This document shows positions 18,824 through 30,205 of a stretch of 64,000 nucleotides of DNA, piece after piece. How positions within the stretch are numbered: position 1 is the first letter of the stretch; each line of letters starts with the position of its first letter. A program made the translations under genes and the position numbers. Origin of the DNA: Takakia lepidozioides (lineage: Eukaryota > Streptophyta > Takakiopsida > Takakiales > Takakiaceae); the NCBI GenBank assembly GCA_030704615.1, contig CM060731.1, positions 77,790,756 to 77,854,755 of the forward strand, read 5' to 3'. The notes below the pieces were generated by a model. The model saw nothing but the letters and a program-made list of their open reading frames with translations. It was not told the DNA's origin and made no database searches.

Positions 18824-21451
18824 ATTTTTTAAGAACTCCATGAGCTCTTTCAAGGTCGCATCAGGAGATGTACTTGAGGCCTCCACCATATCAATGAAAT
18901 GAGTAGGCATGATCTTCATGCGATACATGCTAGGTGCACCACCAGAAAATGACACTGCACTGTAAGGATGTTCGCCTGCCTTTGGCTTGTTTCCTCAAGT
19001 AGTAGGTGCATGCACTACAACCAATTGATTTGAAGGATGTGATGAACTACCAATAGGACCAGCAATAGAAGCCACACCTGCATTGGGGGCCACACCTGCA
19101 TTGACATCCGCACCTTTTCTTTTTCGTGATTTGCGTTTTGGTACACCCACAACAGCAGGGACCACTTGGGCTACAGCGTCAGCGGCCTGTGTAGCAATCT
19201 GTTCTGCATGCTCCAGATCAAGAACATGGACTTCAGTGGAGATACCCCCTTCATCACTCACTGACTGCCTGCGAACACATTCCTTATGAAGTCCCATTTC
19301 TGCATAGGGGATAGTACCCTTGGGCATATCCAAATACCAACCCCCCCTTCCCGGTGTTCCACACCCCAATCTTCCTCAATTGCAGGTGTGTACATGGAAG
19401 CTTGTTGAGCACCAAACTTCCAGGCCATCAGAAACTTGGGCTCAGCCTTAAGTCGATCACTCGGTACAAGCACAAATCTCATGTACCTAAAATACAAACA
19501 CATTCAAAGTTATTGTGGAGACAAATATTTATGCAACCTGTTCAACAATTGAACAAGCACATTAAGAAACATGTATATCCCAATGTACTAGAAAAATACT
19601 TGAAGCATAGACATTTTTGACTTACAAGGTGTATACACTATCCATGTACAATGCAATGGAAAGATGGTACCTGAATAAAATCCGTCTCACCACCTTCTCC
19701 CCACCTGTTTGTTGTTCCCAATCATTGCCTCTGAATGGCCCCTTTGGCAATGAGAACTCTCTATGAAACAACTCATTGAAATGAGTCATCTTCCATGTAT
19801 CCATGTAGTCTCCCAGACTCTCACTCTCTCCTTCCTCCAAGGCAACATGAAATTGGCCAAGCTGAGTGGTGTACAAGGCAAACTGAGCCAAGGCAACCTT
19901 GCGAAGCTGCCAGAAAATACAGTCAGTTAAATAACTATGTTAATGTATCATCAACAAAATGAATTAATTGCATTGAGAAGATAGTGATTATATATGTACC
20001 TGCCACCAAAAAGTCCTTCTATTCAGCCAAGGATCAAGTGTTGGCCCACTGATAGGCCCGGGTGGAAAAAAATTACGGTCGTGAAGTGTTTGGTCTCCAT
20101 TCCATATATGTAGCCATTCCACCTTTTCTTCAGGATCCACCCGGGCGGTAGCAATGTTCACCATTTTATCTTGGGTCATTTCCTCTGATCCTGCCTTTAC
20201 ACGTGACCAATGCAGTTTAAGTTCTTGGAGAAACCCCTCTCCAAGGGTTGGATCAGCAATAGGAAGCAACTTCACAAGCTGACTCTTGTGTTGCTCCCTT
20301 GCTTTCAATCCAGCCTGTCTCATTGTATCTTCAAGGCCCTCTTGACTCTTTGGCCCCTCAGCAAGTTTGTAAGCTTCCCCCGCCATGCGTTGAGCCTCAA
20401 CAATATCATGCTGCCAAAAGAACCAAAACAGTTCATAACATGAACCAGAGGTGAATCTTGTCTATGGATGCAAAGAATGAAACTTGGTTAAGACATGATG
20501 TTACCTTGTACAAAATCTTTGTCATTGCATGGACTGTTAGGTTATACCAAGTCTTTCCTGCTTTCTTGATGCATTCGTCGTATTGCTCTTTCCTCAATAC
20601 ATTCTTCCATTCAAAGACAGATGTAAGGCCAATCATATTGACCTTGCAAACCAAGTGCACAAATTTGGATGTAACATGTGCCCTCTCTGTTGCCCTGCAC
20701 ATATAAAATATGATCATTAGAAAGAAGATGTGTATATGTACATCCATTGAGCAAGAACATGACAACATTGAACATGAAAGTAAATGAAGAATAGAAAGGA
20801 AACTCACACATTCACTCCATCCATGATGGACCTGAGGGAACCACGATTTTCAATGTCCGCATTGAGCACCCAACTTGTCACACAGACATGTCTTGACAAG
20901 TTGGCCCCATGAACTTCATTGATATAGGGATACCATGCTTGAAGCCTATGATTCCCATCCCAGACATGAAACATCTTCCCCCGAAGATGATGCAACTTTG
21001 GCTTGGACTCAAGATACTTCTCAAACTCATCATTGACTGTTTTCCAATGACTATCCCATGTAGAGATGATAGCAGGACCTACATCTATAGTAGATCCATC
21101 AATCCCCTCAACAGAAACATAGAACACGGCTGCTCCTGGATGGTATCCACAATAGAAGTCTCCTCTAAGCTTTAGGATGTCGTTGGCAAGGGCGGGCCTA
21201 ACAACCTGCATAGAAATCATGCGACACAATGGAATGTCCATAACTCCATCCTCAATGAGGAGGGACCTGAAAGTTACATTCAGATCTTGTTTCTTTTCCA
21301 GAATAATTGCTTGTTTGGCATCTAGAGAAAGAAGATCACTAGATGTTGTATCCTCTTCATACTCATCTGCCCCCCAATTCCCTGCATCAATGTCGTCAAT
21401 AATGGTTGCAAGCGTCCCGGCCTCCACAACTTCAGTTGTAGTAGTAATTTC
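18824..21451 (-). pseudogene. unrecognised multi-exon gene, truncated and with two disruptions
   Basis: Five exons with consensus junctions join in frame: 21,451-20,808, 20,694-20,505, 20,410-20,000, 19,906-19,671 and 19,486-18,824, about 700 residues. Sequence of note: LRGDFYCGYHPGAAVFYVSVEG, KMFHVWDGNHRLQAWYPYI (a GNHR motif like that of ParB-type folds, weak evidence only), KTWYNLTVHAMTKILYK, MRFVLVPSDRLKAEPKFLMAWK and a KRKSRKRKG basic patch. The last exon has a frame change at a run of seven Gs near 19,345 and an in-frame TGA at 18,995-18,997. It ends at a good donor (GTGAGT), but the next exon is missing where retroelement copy 2 begins. The upstream exon is not certain; a GC-rich stretch with a donor at about 22,865 may be a leader exon. 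Confidence 0.6.
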
Positions 21452-21665
21452 CTAATTCCATAGACCAAAACAGTTCAAGATGTCAGTGTATGAGAAGAGC
21501 ACATGTGTGAATGTATAATATGTAAAAAGAGCAGTTCAGTGTCATGGTTGCATGAAGAAAACAAATGAATTTGGATAGTCAACTAATTCCATGAATATCA
21601 TTGTCTTTCTTACAACTTGGAGCAGAATACAGGCCTGAGCATCCCGATACAGGACCTCCGACCAC

Positions 21666-22826
21666 CTACGCCGGCGTAGATGACACATATGTGCAACCAA
21701 CTCAAAATTTGACAAGATTTGAGGCCCTTGAAGAAATTTTTGCTCAAGGAGCTCCAAGCATATGCGCCGGCGCATACCATGGAAGGGAGGTTGTAGCCAA
21801 ACATACAGGAGCACCTTGAAAGATCAAACTAGGCCTATGGAAGCATGTGGAGTTGTGGAGGTGGCAACGTAGAAGCTTTGAGATACTTGAATACTGTGAT
21901 CAACCAAAATAGGGAAGGTTCCCCAAGCGTCTGCGACGACGGAGGTAGCAACCTCGACACTTTGGAGCTTACGTAACACAAGGAATATACAACAAAAAAC
22001 CAAGCTCCAAGCATCTCCGCCGGCGGAGATGCTTGCATGAGGTTCCTGAAACCTAGGAGCTAAGCAAAAAAAGATTGTGCTCAATGGGTATGCGCCGGCG
22101 GATATGGCAGCCCAGCCCGCTCGGAGCATCAACAACTTATGAGAATGCGGAGAAACAAAAGAGATGGAAGGGGGGGAGAACTTCCTGAAATATGTGAGCA
22201 GCCCTGTTGCACGGGTCTGTGTTGACAAAGGTGGCAGCCTTGGCGCTTTGGAGCTTCCGTAACACAGGGAATATGCAAAAAAAACCAAGCTCCAACTGTC
22301 TCCGCCGGCGGAGACGCTTGCAGGAGGTTCCTGAAACCTATGAGCTGAGCAAAAAAGAATGTACTCAATGGGTATGCGCCGGCGGATATGCCAGCGCAGC
22401 CCACTCGGAGCATCAGCAACTTTTGAGCATGCGGAAAAACAAAGGAGATGGAAAAGGGGAGACTTCCTGAAACATTTGAGCAACCCTGCTGCACAGGTAT
22501 GCGCCGGCGGATACGCCAGCCCAACCCGCTCGGAGCATCAGCAACGTATGAGCATGCAAAAAAATAAACGAGATGGGAGTAGAGGAGCACTTCCTGAAAC
22601 ATGTGAGCATCCCAGCTCCAACGGTATGCGCCGGCGGAGGTGGCAGCCCAGCCCTTCCAAGCATCAGAAAAAACCAAGGGGAATGAGCTGTCTTGGCCGG
22701 TGGAGACGGTTGTGTGTATGTGTGGATATTCGCAAACTTGTGAGAGTTGAAGTGACTTAGGCATCTGCGCCGGCGGAGGTGCTAGATTAGGAGCAGCTTG
22801 GTGGGGCTTATGCGATGGCGCATATG
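21666..22826. repeat. array of palindromes centred on GCCGGC or a close variant
   Basis: Ten sites share a palindromic core. Perfect examples are CTACGCCGGCGTAG (21,666), TATGCGCCGGCGCATA (21,761), a 28-bp perfect palindrome at 22,008-22,035 and GTCTCCGCCGGCGGAGAC (22,298). Near-perfect TATGCGCCGGCGGATA occurs at 22,089, 22,373 and 22,498, with diverged sites at about 22,625, 22,761 and 22,809 (the last with GATGGC in the middle). The DNA between sites is itself an imperfect repeat of roughly 100-150 bp containing CTTCCTGAAA and GCTCGGAGCATCAGCAAC. No gene is supported here; the minus-strand frames are by-products of the repeat. Confidence 0.88.
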
Positions 22827-22829
22827 CCT

Positions 22830-23225
22830 AAGTGTAGGTCATGAAAAAAAACAAAACTACAGCTTACCTTCTCCGTTCGCAGCTTGCCTCTACCACCACC
22901 ACCACCAGCAACGTCTCCCCCTCGAGTGTCCTTCTTCCTCCCCGCAACAGCTCATTGCCTCGGGGTGGTATAGTATAAGGCCGAGATGCGGCGCCTCCGT
23001 CTCCTCTTCGCAACGGGAGTCTCCAGGGTGTAGAGACTAGAGACGTGTTAAGTGCTTGTGTAGTTTGTGTGTGTTTGTTTGGGGGAGTGGCAAGGGATAA
23101 TGTGCAAGTATACTAGACTACGTTAGTGTAGTAATGATACCGGGTTAGTCATGTAGTAATGGAAACAAGTTTAACTGAATAGAAATAGTTTATTAACAAA
23201 AAAGTAGAGGTTGTTTCATTGAATA
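22830..23225. other. intergenic stretch with a possible leader exon on the minus strand
   Basis: GC-rich DNA from 22,865 to 23,035 changes abruptly to AT-rich DNA after about 23,040. The minus strand has a strong donor (GAAG then GTAAGCTG) at about 22,865, after a run of GGT codons, which would suit a 5' exon of the 18,824-21,451 gene. No start codon gives a continuous frame, so it may be untranslated. Confidence 0.35.
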
Positions 23226-23375
23226 GAGCATGGCTTGTTGGTAAGGTTGTGGTGTATTTTCCACAAGGTTGCGGGTTCAAACCTGCCCCCGTCAAGGAGA
23301 GTGGGGGAAAGGGGGGCGAAGGCTAAGGCCTTAAAAAGGCCAAATTGGCCAAATCTGAAATGTGAACTTTTTTTA
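23226..23375 (+). mobile_element. tRNA-derived SINE candidate
   Basis: An A-box-like TGGCTTGTTGG (23,231) and a B-box GGTTCAAACC (23,274) are spaced like the internal RNA polymerase III promoter of a tRNA gene. The rest does not fold as a complete tRNA. It continues into a GC-rich body with a GGCCTTAAAAAGGCC foldback and ends near a run of seven Ts (about 23,366). This is the layout of a plant tRNA-type SINE. No target-site duplication was found by eye. Confidence 0.5.
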
Positions 23376-23997
23376 TACACTCTGGCGTTAGTGCTTTTTG
23401 GACTACATGGGTTACACGTGGATCCTCCGAAGATGGTTGTACGATTGACATGTTATTTTGTGGCGGCGCCTTCATAATACAATATAAAGTAAGTGATAAA
23501 GTAACTAAATATTTTGTTATGGGTGTCTTAATCAATTTATTGGTTTTAGAGTCAATTGTCGCCACAAATATTGTACTCATTACTCATACATGAGTAATCA
23601 AAGAACAAATCAACATACATGTCATGGGATTTGATTGTAAATAAATTGTGCCGTCTAGTGTGTCAGTTCATAGTTGGACGATTAATCAACGATTGGTTGT
23701 AAAATAAATGGAAACATGGAGAGCATTTATGTTTCATATGCTCATAAGAAGAAGGCAGTACATTGGATTCTAAGATCTCAACAACGGCGCCGTCGTCTTA
23801 AAAATAGGGAATAGTCCATTTGGTTGTTTCTGTCAGAGAATAATATGGATGGAGCACATGCCTCAAAAAATTTGGACCTTCTGGATTAATGATACACATA
23901 AGTAATGTAAGCCATTTAATGTATTTGCATAAGGTCTTGCAAGATGTGCGCTTTCATTCATTTTGCATCTTCTCTCAAACTTTGAGGGCATTGCCAA
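23376..23997. other. AT-rich intergenic DNA, nothing recognised
   Basis: No open frame, repeat array or RNA gene stands out in this stretch between the SINE candidate and the transposase pseudogene. It probably contains the transposase promoter. Confidence 0.5.
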
Positions 23998-26900
23998 ATG
24001 TCTACACCAAAATATGCAGTGCTTTCATGTCCACCTGATGCAAAAGTGGTTCGTTATCCTTGCAATGGAAACAAGTGCATTATCCCAGAACCTTGGTTAT
24101 GCAATAGATTCAAACTTGTTCCGGGTTCAGTTTTTTTGGAGGATGATGGAGATGATGATGCCTCCACAGTGTTGCTTCCAGTTTTCAATGACGGCCAAAA
24201 GCAATGGGAGTTGTTTCCAGACACTTTCTCCAAGTACCGTGTCACAGGTACGAGCTATACACAGTCACATGATGAGAGGCACACTTCTATTGCAAGAAAG
24301 AACGATCAAGCTGCAACAAATGGGAGTTGTAAATTGAAGGAGGAGGTTGCAGATTCGGCGAGCTTGGGGTCTCATAATTCAGATTGTGTTGAGGTTTCTA
24401 AGAGTGTATTTTGTGGATCTCAACCTTCCTCATCTGCTCATATGGTCTTGCTTCACGACATGAAGCCTCGGAAAACTCCATTGGACAACACCACGTCTGA
24501 TTGTTGCGAATCTGCGAGGGGTTTATCTTCATCTCCACGACTAACAGGGGAGGCTACATCTGCATTTCCTTCTGGTGTGTTGTCCATTTTGAGTATCTTG
24601 GCCACTGCTCGGAGGAATGGATCAAAAGGAGAGCTTTCTACCTTGGACTATAGTTATATTCCAGTGCATCGTGTTCGGTGTCTTTCTCGAGCTTTTGATG
24701 GAAAAGTGATCCACGAACTCCCCCCCGTGGTCAAACTACGTACGGACCGTGGTTCACAGTCCCTCTAAGGCATGGATCGCAAGTTTGATGGTCATCCTTG
24801 GTGCAAGACCAATACCTACAATATGTCTGGTGTTCAGATCATGTGAAATGTAGTAAGGTTCTTTGTGTTGGAAAGCTCATATGTCAAAGCAGCACTTGCC
24901 CCTTCTTCAAGAAAGAAAGAGAACGGAATGACCGCTATTGGGAAGGCAATGCAGACAAGGTGTTCATTGCAGGAGCCCAAGTTCCATTCAACCAGTTCAA
25001 GTGTAGTTTCTGCAAAGAAAGACCTTTCTGTGAGGCGCATTGTGGGGCAAGAATGTACTATGTCACAAGTTCCCTTCCAACATATACACGTGTTGCAGTT
25101 CACGTTGGGTTTCATAACCATCCATGTGCCAAGGGCGAGAATAGAGAGGTTGCGGAAAATGCATCAAACATGATTCAAGAGCACGTTAAGATGAAGCCAT
25201 GGTCGACCCCGGGAGCTATTTCCTTGTCAATGGCCCAAAAGCTCTTGATTGATCGAGTGCTTGTGGCTGATGGCACATAGACAGTACGTCTTGAGGGAGA
25301 GGCTTTGGAAGATATTCTTGAAGAGTTTGCCCATGTTTGTAGCCCCAATGTGAAAAACAAGGTCACATCTGCACGTGTCAATTCCATCATGTCCATATTG
25401 GAGTTGAAGCGTCTGAGTACATACCATTTCATTCACAGCAATCTCCTTCCAGGCCAACATACTTCTCATCTCCCCCATGTTTTCAAGATGTCTGTTGCTG
25501 GTCCCGGGAGTGGTGTTGATCTTGTGCGTCGCATGAGTGAGGGGGATCTACACACAAGTTGGGTAGTATTTGACCATGTCAAACGTATCAAGGATTAGAC
25601 AACTCTTGCGTGTCATGTCTATGAACCATATGTCAAGCAAATGATGACCATTGCCATTTGCGATATGAAAACAGAGGATGGAGATGCTCAGGTGTTATTC
25701 TAGGAGATGATCAATGAACAAGCAAAATTTGCAGGCTTGAACAAACCAAATTTTGCTGGCTTCATGGCGGATGCAGCAGGAGCGAATTGGGCTGCTGTTC
25801 GAAGGGTTTATGGATCTGATCCCAATGTCCCAATGGAAGGTAAAGAAAGAACATGTTTATATCATTGGGCTGAAAGCCTCCGAAGACACACCAACGACTA
25901 TATCTTGGAGGACTTCCGTGAAAGGCACACTCAGCTCTGTTATGAATGGAAAGATAGTGCTACCTTAGAGGATGCTACAACCACATACATTGCAATTCGG
26001 GCTTGGTGGCTCTCTTCAGGAGCATGCACAGAAAAGAGTCTGCCAAAACTGGATTCATGGCTTGCATGGTGGCACTACAGATATCGAATGTGGGGCCAAT
26101 GGATGAGAGAGGACATGGATGTGGAGGCAGATGCAGATATGCCTACCACTAATTTGTCTGAGGCAGTCCATTCTGCTTGGTGGAAGACACCAAGCAATGG
26201 GAAAAAAATGAAGGTGGATCTATATGAGGCCACCATGCATGACATGTCACGAGCTCTTTTGCAGCAGGCAATATTTTACAGGCACACCACAGGAAAGACA
26301 TGGGGACGGGGCCCGACAAAGAGGAGCTCATGTTGCGTCAAGCAGCTAGATCTAATAGCCCAGCAAAAATGGGTAAGGTTGTACGTGGCATAGTAGCTGG
26401 AACACCCATGCACACAAGGGGGGTTCAATTGGAGGGAGACAATCGCACTATTCCAGTCAAACGCAAGTTAGGCAATGAGCATGGTGGGCCAAACGAATCT
26501 TGGAGGTGTGATATGAATGTAAAGACTGTTCCAGTGCGCGCCACTGGGATGCCCAGTCCACACCAGCCATCTAGGTTTGTCAGCTCCAAATCAAGTCATG
26601 ACATTCCTGGTTCTTCAACTTTCTGTGAGACAAATCCACATGTTGCTATCCCTCCTCAGCCAATGCAATGGGGAAATCCAGTGAGAGAAACACAAGACTT
26701 TTCCGATGCATTGTTCAGGATTCAGCGGACAGGTCCTGCTTCCATGGTTCGTTGTTCTGCCTTGGTTGGAGTTTCCAAGATAAATGCAAAGCGCTCATCA
26801 GGAAAGGTAAAGGAAGTCATGCACCTTGCTTCACTGGCAAGTTACTAGCACCGAACATGAAAGAACCAAAACTGCAAGTTTTTTGGTTTTGCCCCACAGA

Positions 26901-27537
26901 TGTTTTGTCGTGTGTTGGAGGGACCGTGCCATCCTATTGCTTGGGAAAACCGGGTATACCTAACGTGTGGCCTGTGAAGGTTGGAACCAACCTTACACAA
27001 GAAGAGGTGGACAACTTGACCCTTGCAGGTTTTCGACTAGTCCATCCTCCCAACGTTCCTGATCCGAACTTTCTTGTGGGACCACTTCCAGTGGAACAAC
27101 ATATTCATCAAGGTGTTGTCCTTCCTGTGGGTAAGTATCCCACTATATGCTATGGGGTGCGCATTCGGCGTCGGGATCCGACTCCTCGACACTTGAGTCG
27201 CCAAGAGTCAGCGGAGACTCTTATTGCTGAGGTTCGTGGATTCAGAAACGTGCCTCAGCCAGGTTATGGGAGAATTTACCAGCTACAAACAGAGGGATCT
27301 ACCAGAGCAGGATTGGTTTACAATGTATACATTGGTCAGTTTCCATCTTGTGATTGTCCCGACTTTGATGAGCTATCTGTCAAGAAGAAAAAACAAACAT
27401 ATCTACCTTGTAAGCACATGTACTTCATGTACAACGTGCATCTAGGATGCGCCGGGGCTTATGAGATCCACCAACCTTCCCTTAGCCAGTTAGAGGTTAG
27501 GGCTATGCTAAAGAAGGACCCTAGTTCAACTTCTTAG
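23998..27537 (+). pseudogene. MULE-type transposase with SWIM zinc finger, decayed
   Basis: The N-terminal part (24,000-24,770) has an acidic patch and no recognised domain. A cysteine-rich region follows (FDGHPWCKTNT; CSKVLCVGKLICQSSTCPFF; CSFCKERPFCEAHC), resembling the FLYWCH/WRKY-like zinc-binding region of Mutator-type transposases. The MULE catalytic region follows: WVVFDHVKRI, MTIAICDMKTEDGDAQ, KPNFAGFMADAAGANWAAVRRVYGSDP and ERTCLYHWAESLRRH. A SWIM finger closes it: CDCPDFDELSVKKKKQTYLPCKHMYFM (about 27,350-27,430). The frame is broken near 24,770-24,830, by TAG codons at 25,278, 25,597 and 25,702, and by a shift near 26,390-26,700. Transposase would cut and paste the element. No terminal inverted repeats or 9-bp duplication were found by eye. 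Confidence 0.82.
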
Positions 27538-28099
27538 TGACACATGAAATGCACAAAAAAAGAACCTCTAACTTGTGCCGTTCATTTTCATGCATTTGAC
27601 ATGTAATTATCTTGTTACTACTTTATTCCAAACATGACACATTTGTTAGTACAGAAGTTCATATTTTGGTTAAAATGGAACTTGTGTACCTGTCATACAA
27701 GTTTTCAAATTATAGAACTGATTGGCATTACAAACAGACATGCAATGTGGTGGTTCCAAACATGACACATATGCATTTGTTAGTACAAAAGTCCATATTT
27801 TGGTTAATATGAAACTGTTTTCCTTGAATACAAGTTTGCAAACTATTACTTTGGCCAGGGATCTTGTATTCTCTTCAGTTTAAGGTGGTGCATTAGTTGG
27901 AGTTAGTGGTCACATGCATCTTTGACCATTGACTACTGATTTTGTTAGCTAAGATTTTTATTTTATTTTTTTCTATATACATATGATGTAACATTTGCAT
28001 ATGCAATAAATACATCGTATTCTATGTTATATAACTCCACTGCATACAATCTACAATGTGTGCATACAAATTTGTCACATGCATATATAATAAGGGATT
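27538..28099. repeat. AT-rich 3' flank with an imperfect direct duplication
   Basis: CCAAACATGACACAT and CATATTTTGGTTAA, each followed by similar sequence, occur at about 27,628-27,680 and again at about 27,755-27,810, so a segment of roughly 125 bp is duplicated. No gene is seen. The far end of the transposon may lie here. Confidence 0.55.
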
Positions 28100-30205
28100 T
28101 TGTGCATGCATGCACGCAACCTGTGCATATGGAATAGCAACCCCCTGGTCGCGTAGCAATTGGTTAAAAGAGGAGACAATTTTTTTGTGATTGTCGACGG
28201 CTTTTTGTTTGGTAATATTGTAGGCGGTTTTTTTGGCATCTCTGCCAACTTTGGAGAGAGCAGTTGTCCATTTCGGAATATCTTGGGGATTGGCAGGTGG
28301 TGGCATTAGTGCTTGACACGTTGTTAAGGTATTTAGGCAAGTGATACGTGGATCCGATGTCCAGTTGTTCCCCTGGTGAATGGGGGTAGTGGTGGGTATA
28401 ATAGCGAGGGCACGCCTGATCGTGTGGTATGTGTTAAGATGTGATGTCCATATACGTTTTTGAGTATGGGTAAGGTAGCCACCATTTTGTTTTGAGCGTA
28501 CAGTTTGTGGGATTTCAAGGGGGGCAGAGCAGGTGACAATCACACTTTTGGTCATTTCTTGCATTGAAGTCGTGAGTATGGTCTCGGCGTCGTTCTATGC
28601 TTTGTCAGGGGATTGCGCGAGATTTGCTTCGGAGAGTATATCGGAGAGTCTTAGCATGAGGTGTAAGGATGTTGGCTGGAAGTGTTTTAGAAAGGCGATT
28701 ATGTTATTATGGGGAAGTGGGGATAAGATTCTAGATTGCGGCGGTGGAACATGTATAGGTGGGATAGGTTGAAAGGGGATGATGGATGCTGGGATGGTGA
28801 CTGAGACGGGATAATGGTCTGAGTTGCATAAACTATTAATGTGTACATGACTATTGAGGTATGAGGGGATGTCCTTTTGTGTCTTGAAGTAGAAACCATC
28901 AAGAAGATTGAGGGATGAGTAGTTAAGTCCACCTTGTCTGGAGTAATGGTGATCGGCCGGTATATAACGGAGGTGGTGTGAGTGAGTGAATTTTGCCCAT
29001 TCATGGTCAATGGGGGATGGAGGTTTACCATTGTATGTGTGGCCTATGAGGGCAATGTCCCTGTTGAAATCGCTTGCTAGGATGTAGTGCTGGGATTGGT
29101 TGGAGGGTTGTGTGAGTGTGTTAGAGATGGTGAGTAGGATATCAGGGATCAAGGGGAGATCTTCGGCATGTGAGGGCATGTACAAGTGGATGAGGATAAT
29201 GGGAGGGATAGCGGGGAGGTGTAGCTTGATGATTTGAAGGTGTGATAGGAGGGAGAGAGCAACAGGTTTTTTGACCGTGGTGCTAGGGGAGTGATGTGTG
29301 CGAAGGATACCAAAAGCCACTCCGCCCCGAGTGGGATGATATGACGCGAAGCGTCTAAGTAGGCATTGTGCGGCTGTGAAGAAACTGCCATATAGCAAAT
29401 AGTAGGCTGGAAGGAGATTGTTGATGTAGGAGCTGTTAGGGCCGTGTGTGTTGAGTTTAGTTTCTTGTAATAGAATGATATGCAGAGGTGTAGAGTCCGT
29501 TAGATGAATAAGGTTTTGAATGCTGGTAGCAAGTGACCCTACATTCCAGGTGAGTATGTTGAGTGCGTGTGCTTGCTGGGAGGAGGGGGCGTGTGGGGGA
29601 CTGTTGGGTCTAGGGGGTGTTGGAGGTGGGTCATTGGTGTGGCTGGGCAAGCAAGGTGTGATGACTGGTGGCGGTATCATGGGAGGGGGTTGATATCCAG
29701 GGATGCATGTCTTGGCGTGGAGGGTTGCAGTGAGAATATTTTTGGAAATGAATGGGAATTTGTTGGTGAGAGTCTTTAGCTCGTGTATGGTAGCAGCTGG
29801 GTGTGCTAGGTGTTCGCTAAGAATCTTGTGAACTACTCCGGGCTTGGCTTGTAGTAGGTCAAGGGATTTGTGGAGATTGTGTAGGTAGTGTGGGGGTGCT
29901 AGGTATCTGTGAGGTAGTGTGGGTAGCTCATGCAGTTGTTGTAGTAGCAAATGTATGTGTATGTCTGGTTGGGTTCTAAAGTAGTCATTGCATATTGAGG
30001 GGATTGGAGAGATGACAACGATTAGTGAGAGTAGTAGGTGTTGTGGGGGGTATGTGCTAAGTTTATGGGTGGCAGTGACTAGGGATGGGTGTTCGCAGGT
30101 AGGGATCCCAAAGGTGGCAATTGGGTGCGTGGGTTTACGGTTATTGGTAGGAGGGTTAGGGAGAAAGGGAGAGAAGTGGTCACTAAGGTGTTGATATGCA
30201 GGCAC
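28100..30205 (-). pseudogene. LINE ORF2 fragment: APE-type endonuclease plus linker, no reverse transcriptase
   Basis: The open frame 28,595-30,205 (536 codons) has a proline/histidine-rich N-terminus and then an exonuclease-endonuclease-phosphatase fold: NILTWNVGSLAT (about residue 218), IILLQETKL with the catalytic Glu, ILASDFNRDI, and CNSDHYPVSVTI near the end with the SDH motif. A further frame (28,022-28,564) continues with linker sequence such as ITKQKAVDNHKKIVSSFNQLL, which normally precedes the RT domain. The RT itself is absent; unrelated AT-rich DNA begins at about 28,100. The coding strand is very rich in A and C and poor in G, unlike neighbouring genes. Confidence 0.8.

Noticed and set aside
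21824-22764. Long minus-strand open frames of 200 codons over the palindrome region
   Set aside because: They are made of a repeated phrase that follows the DNA repeat in different frames, with no start context, no domain and no splice partners; the repeat explains them.
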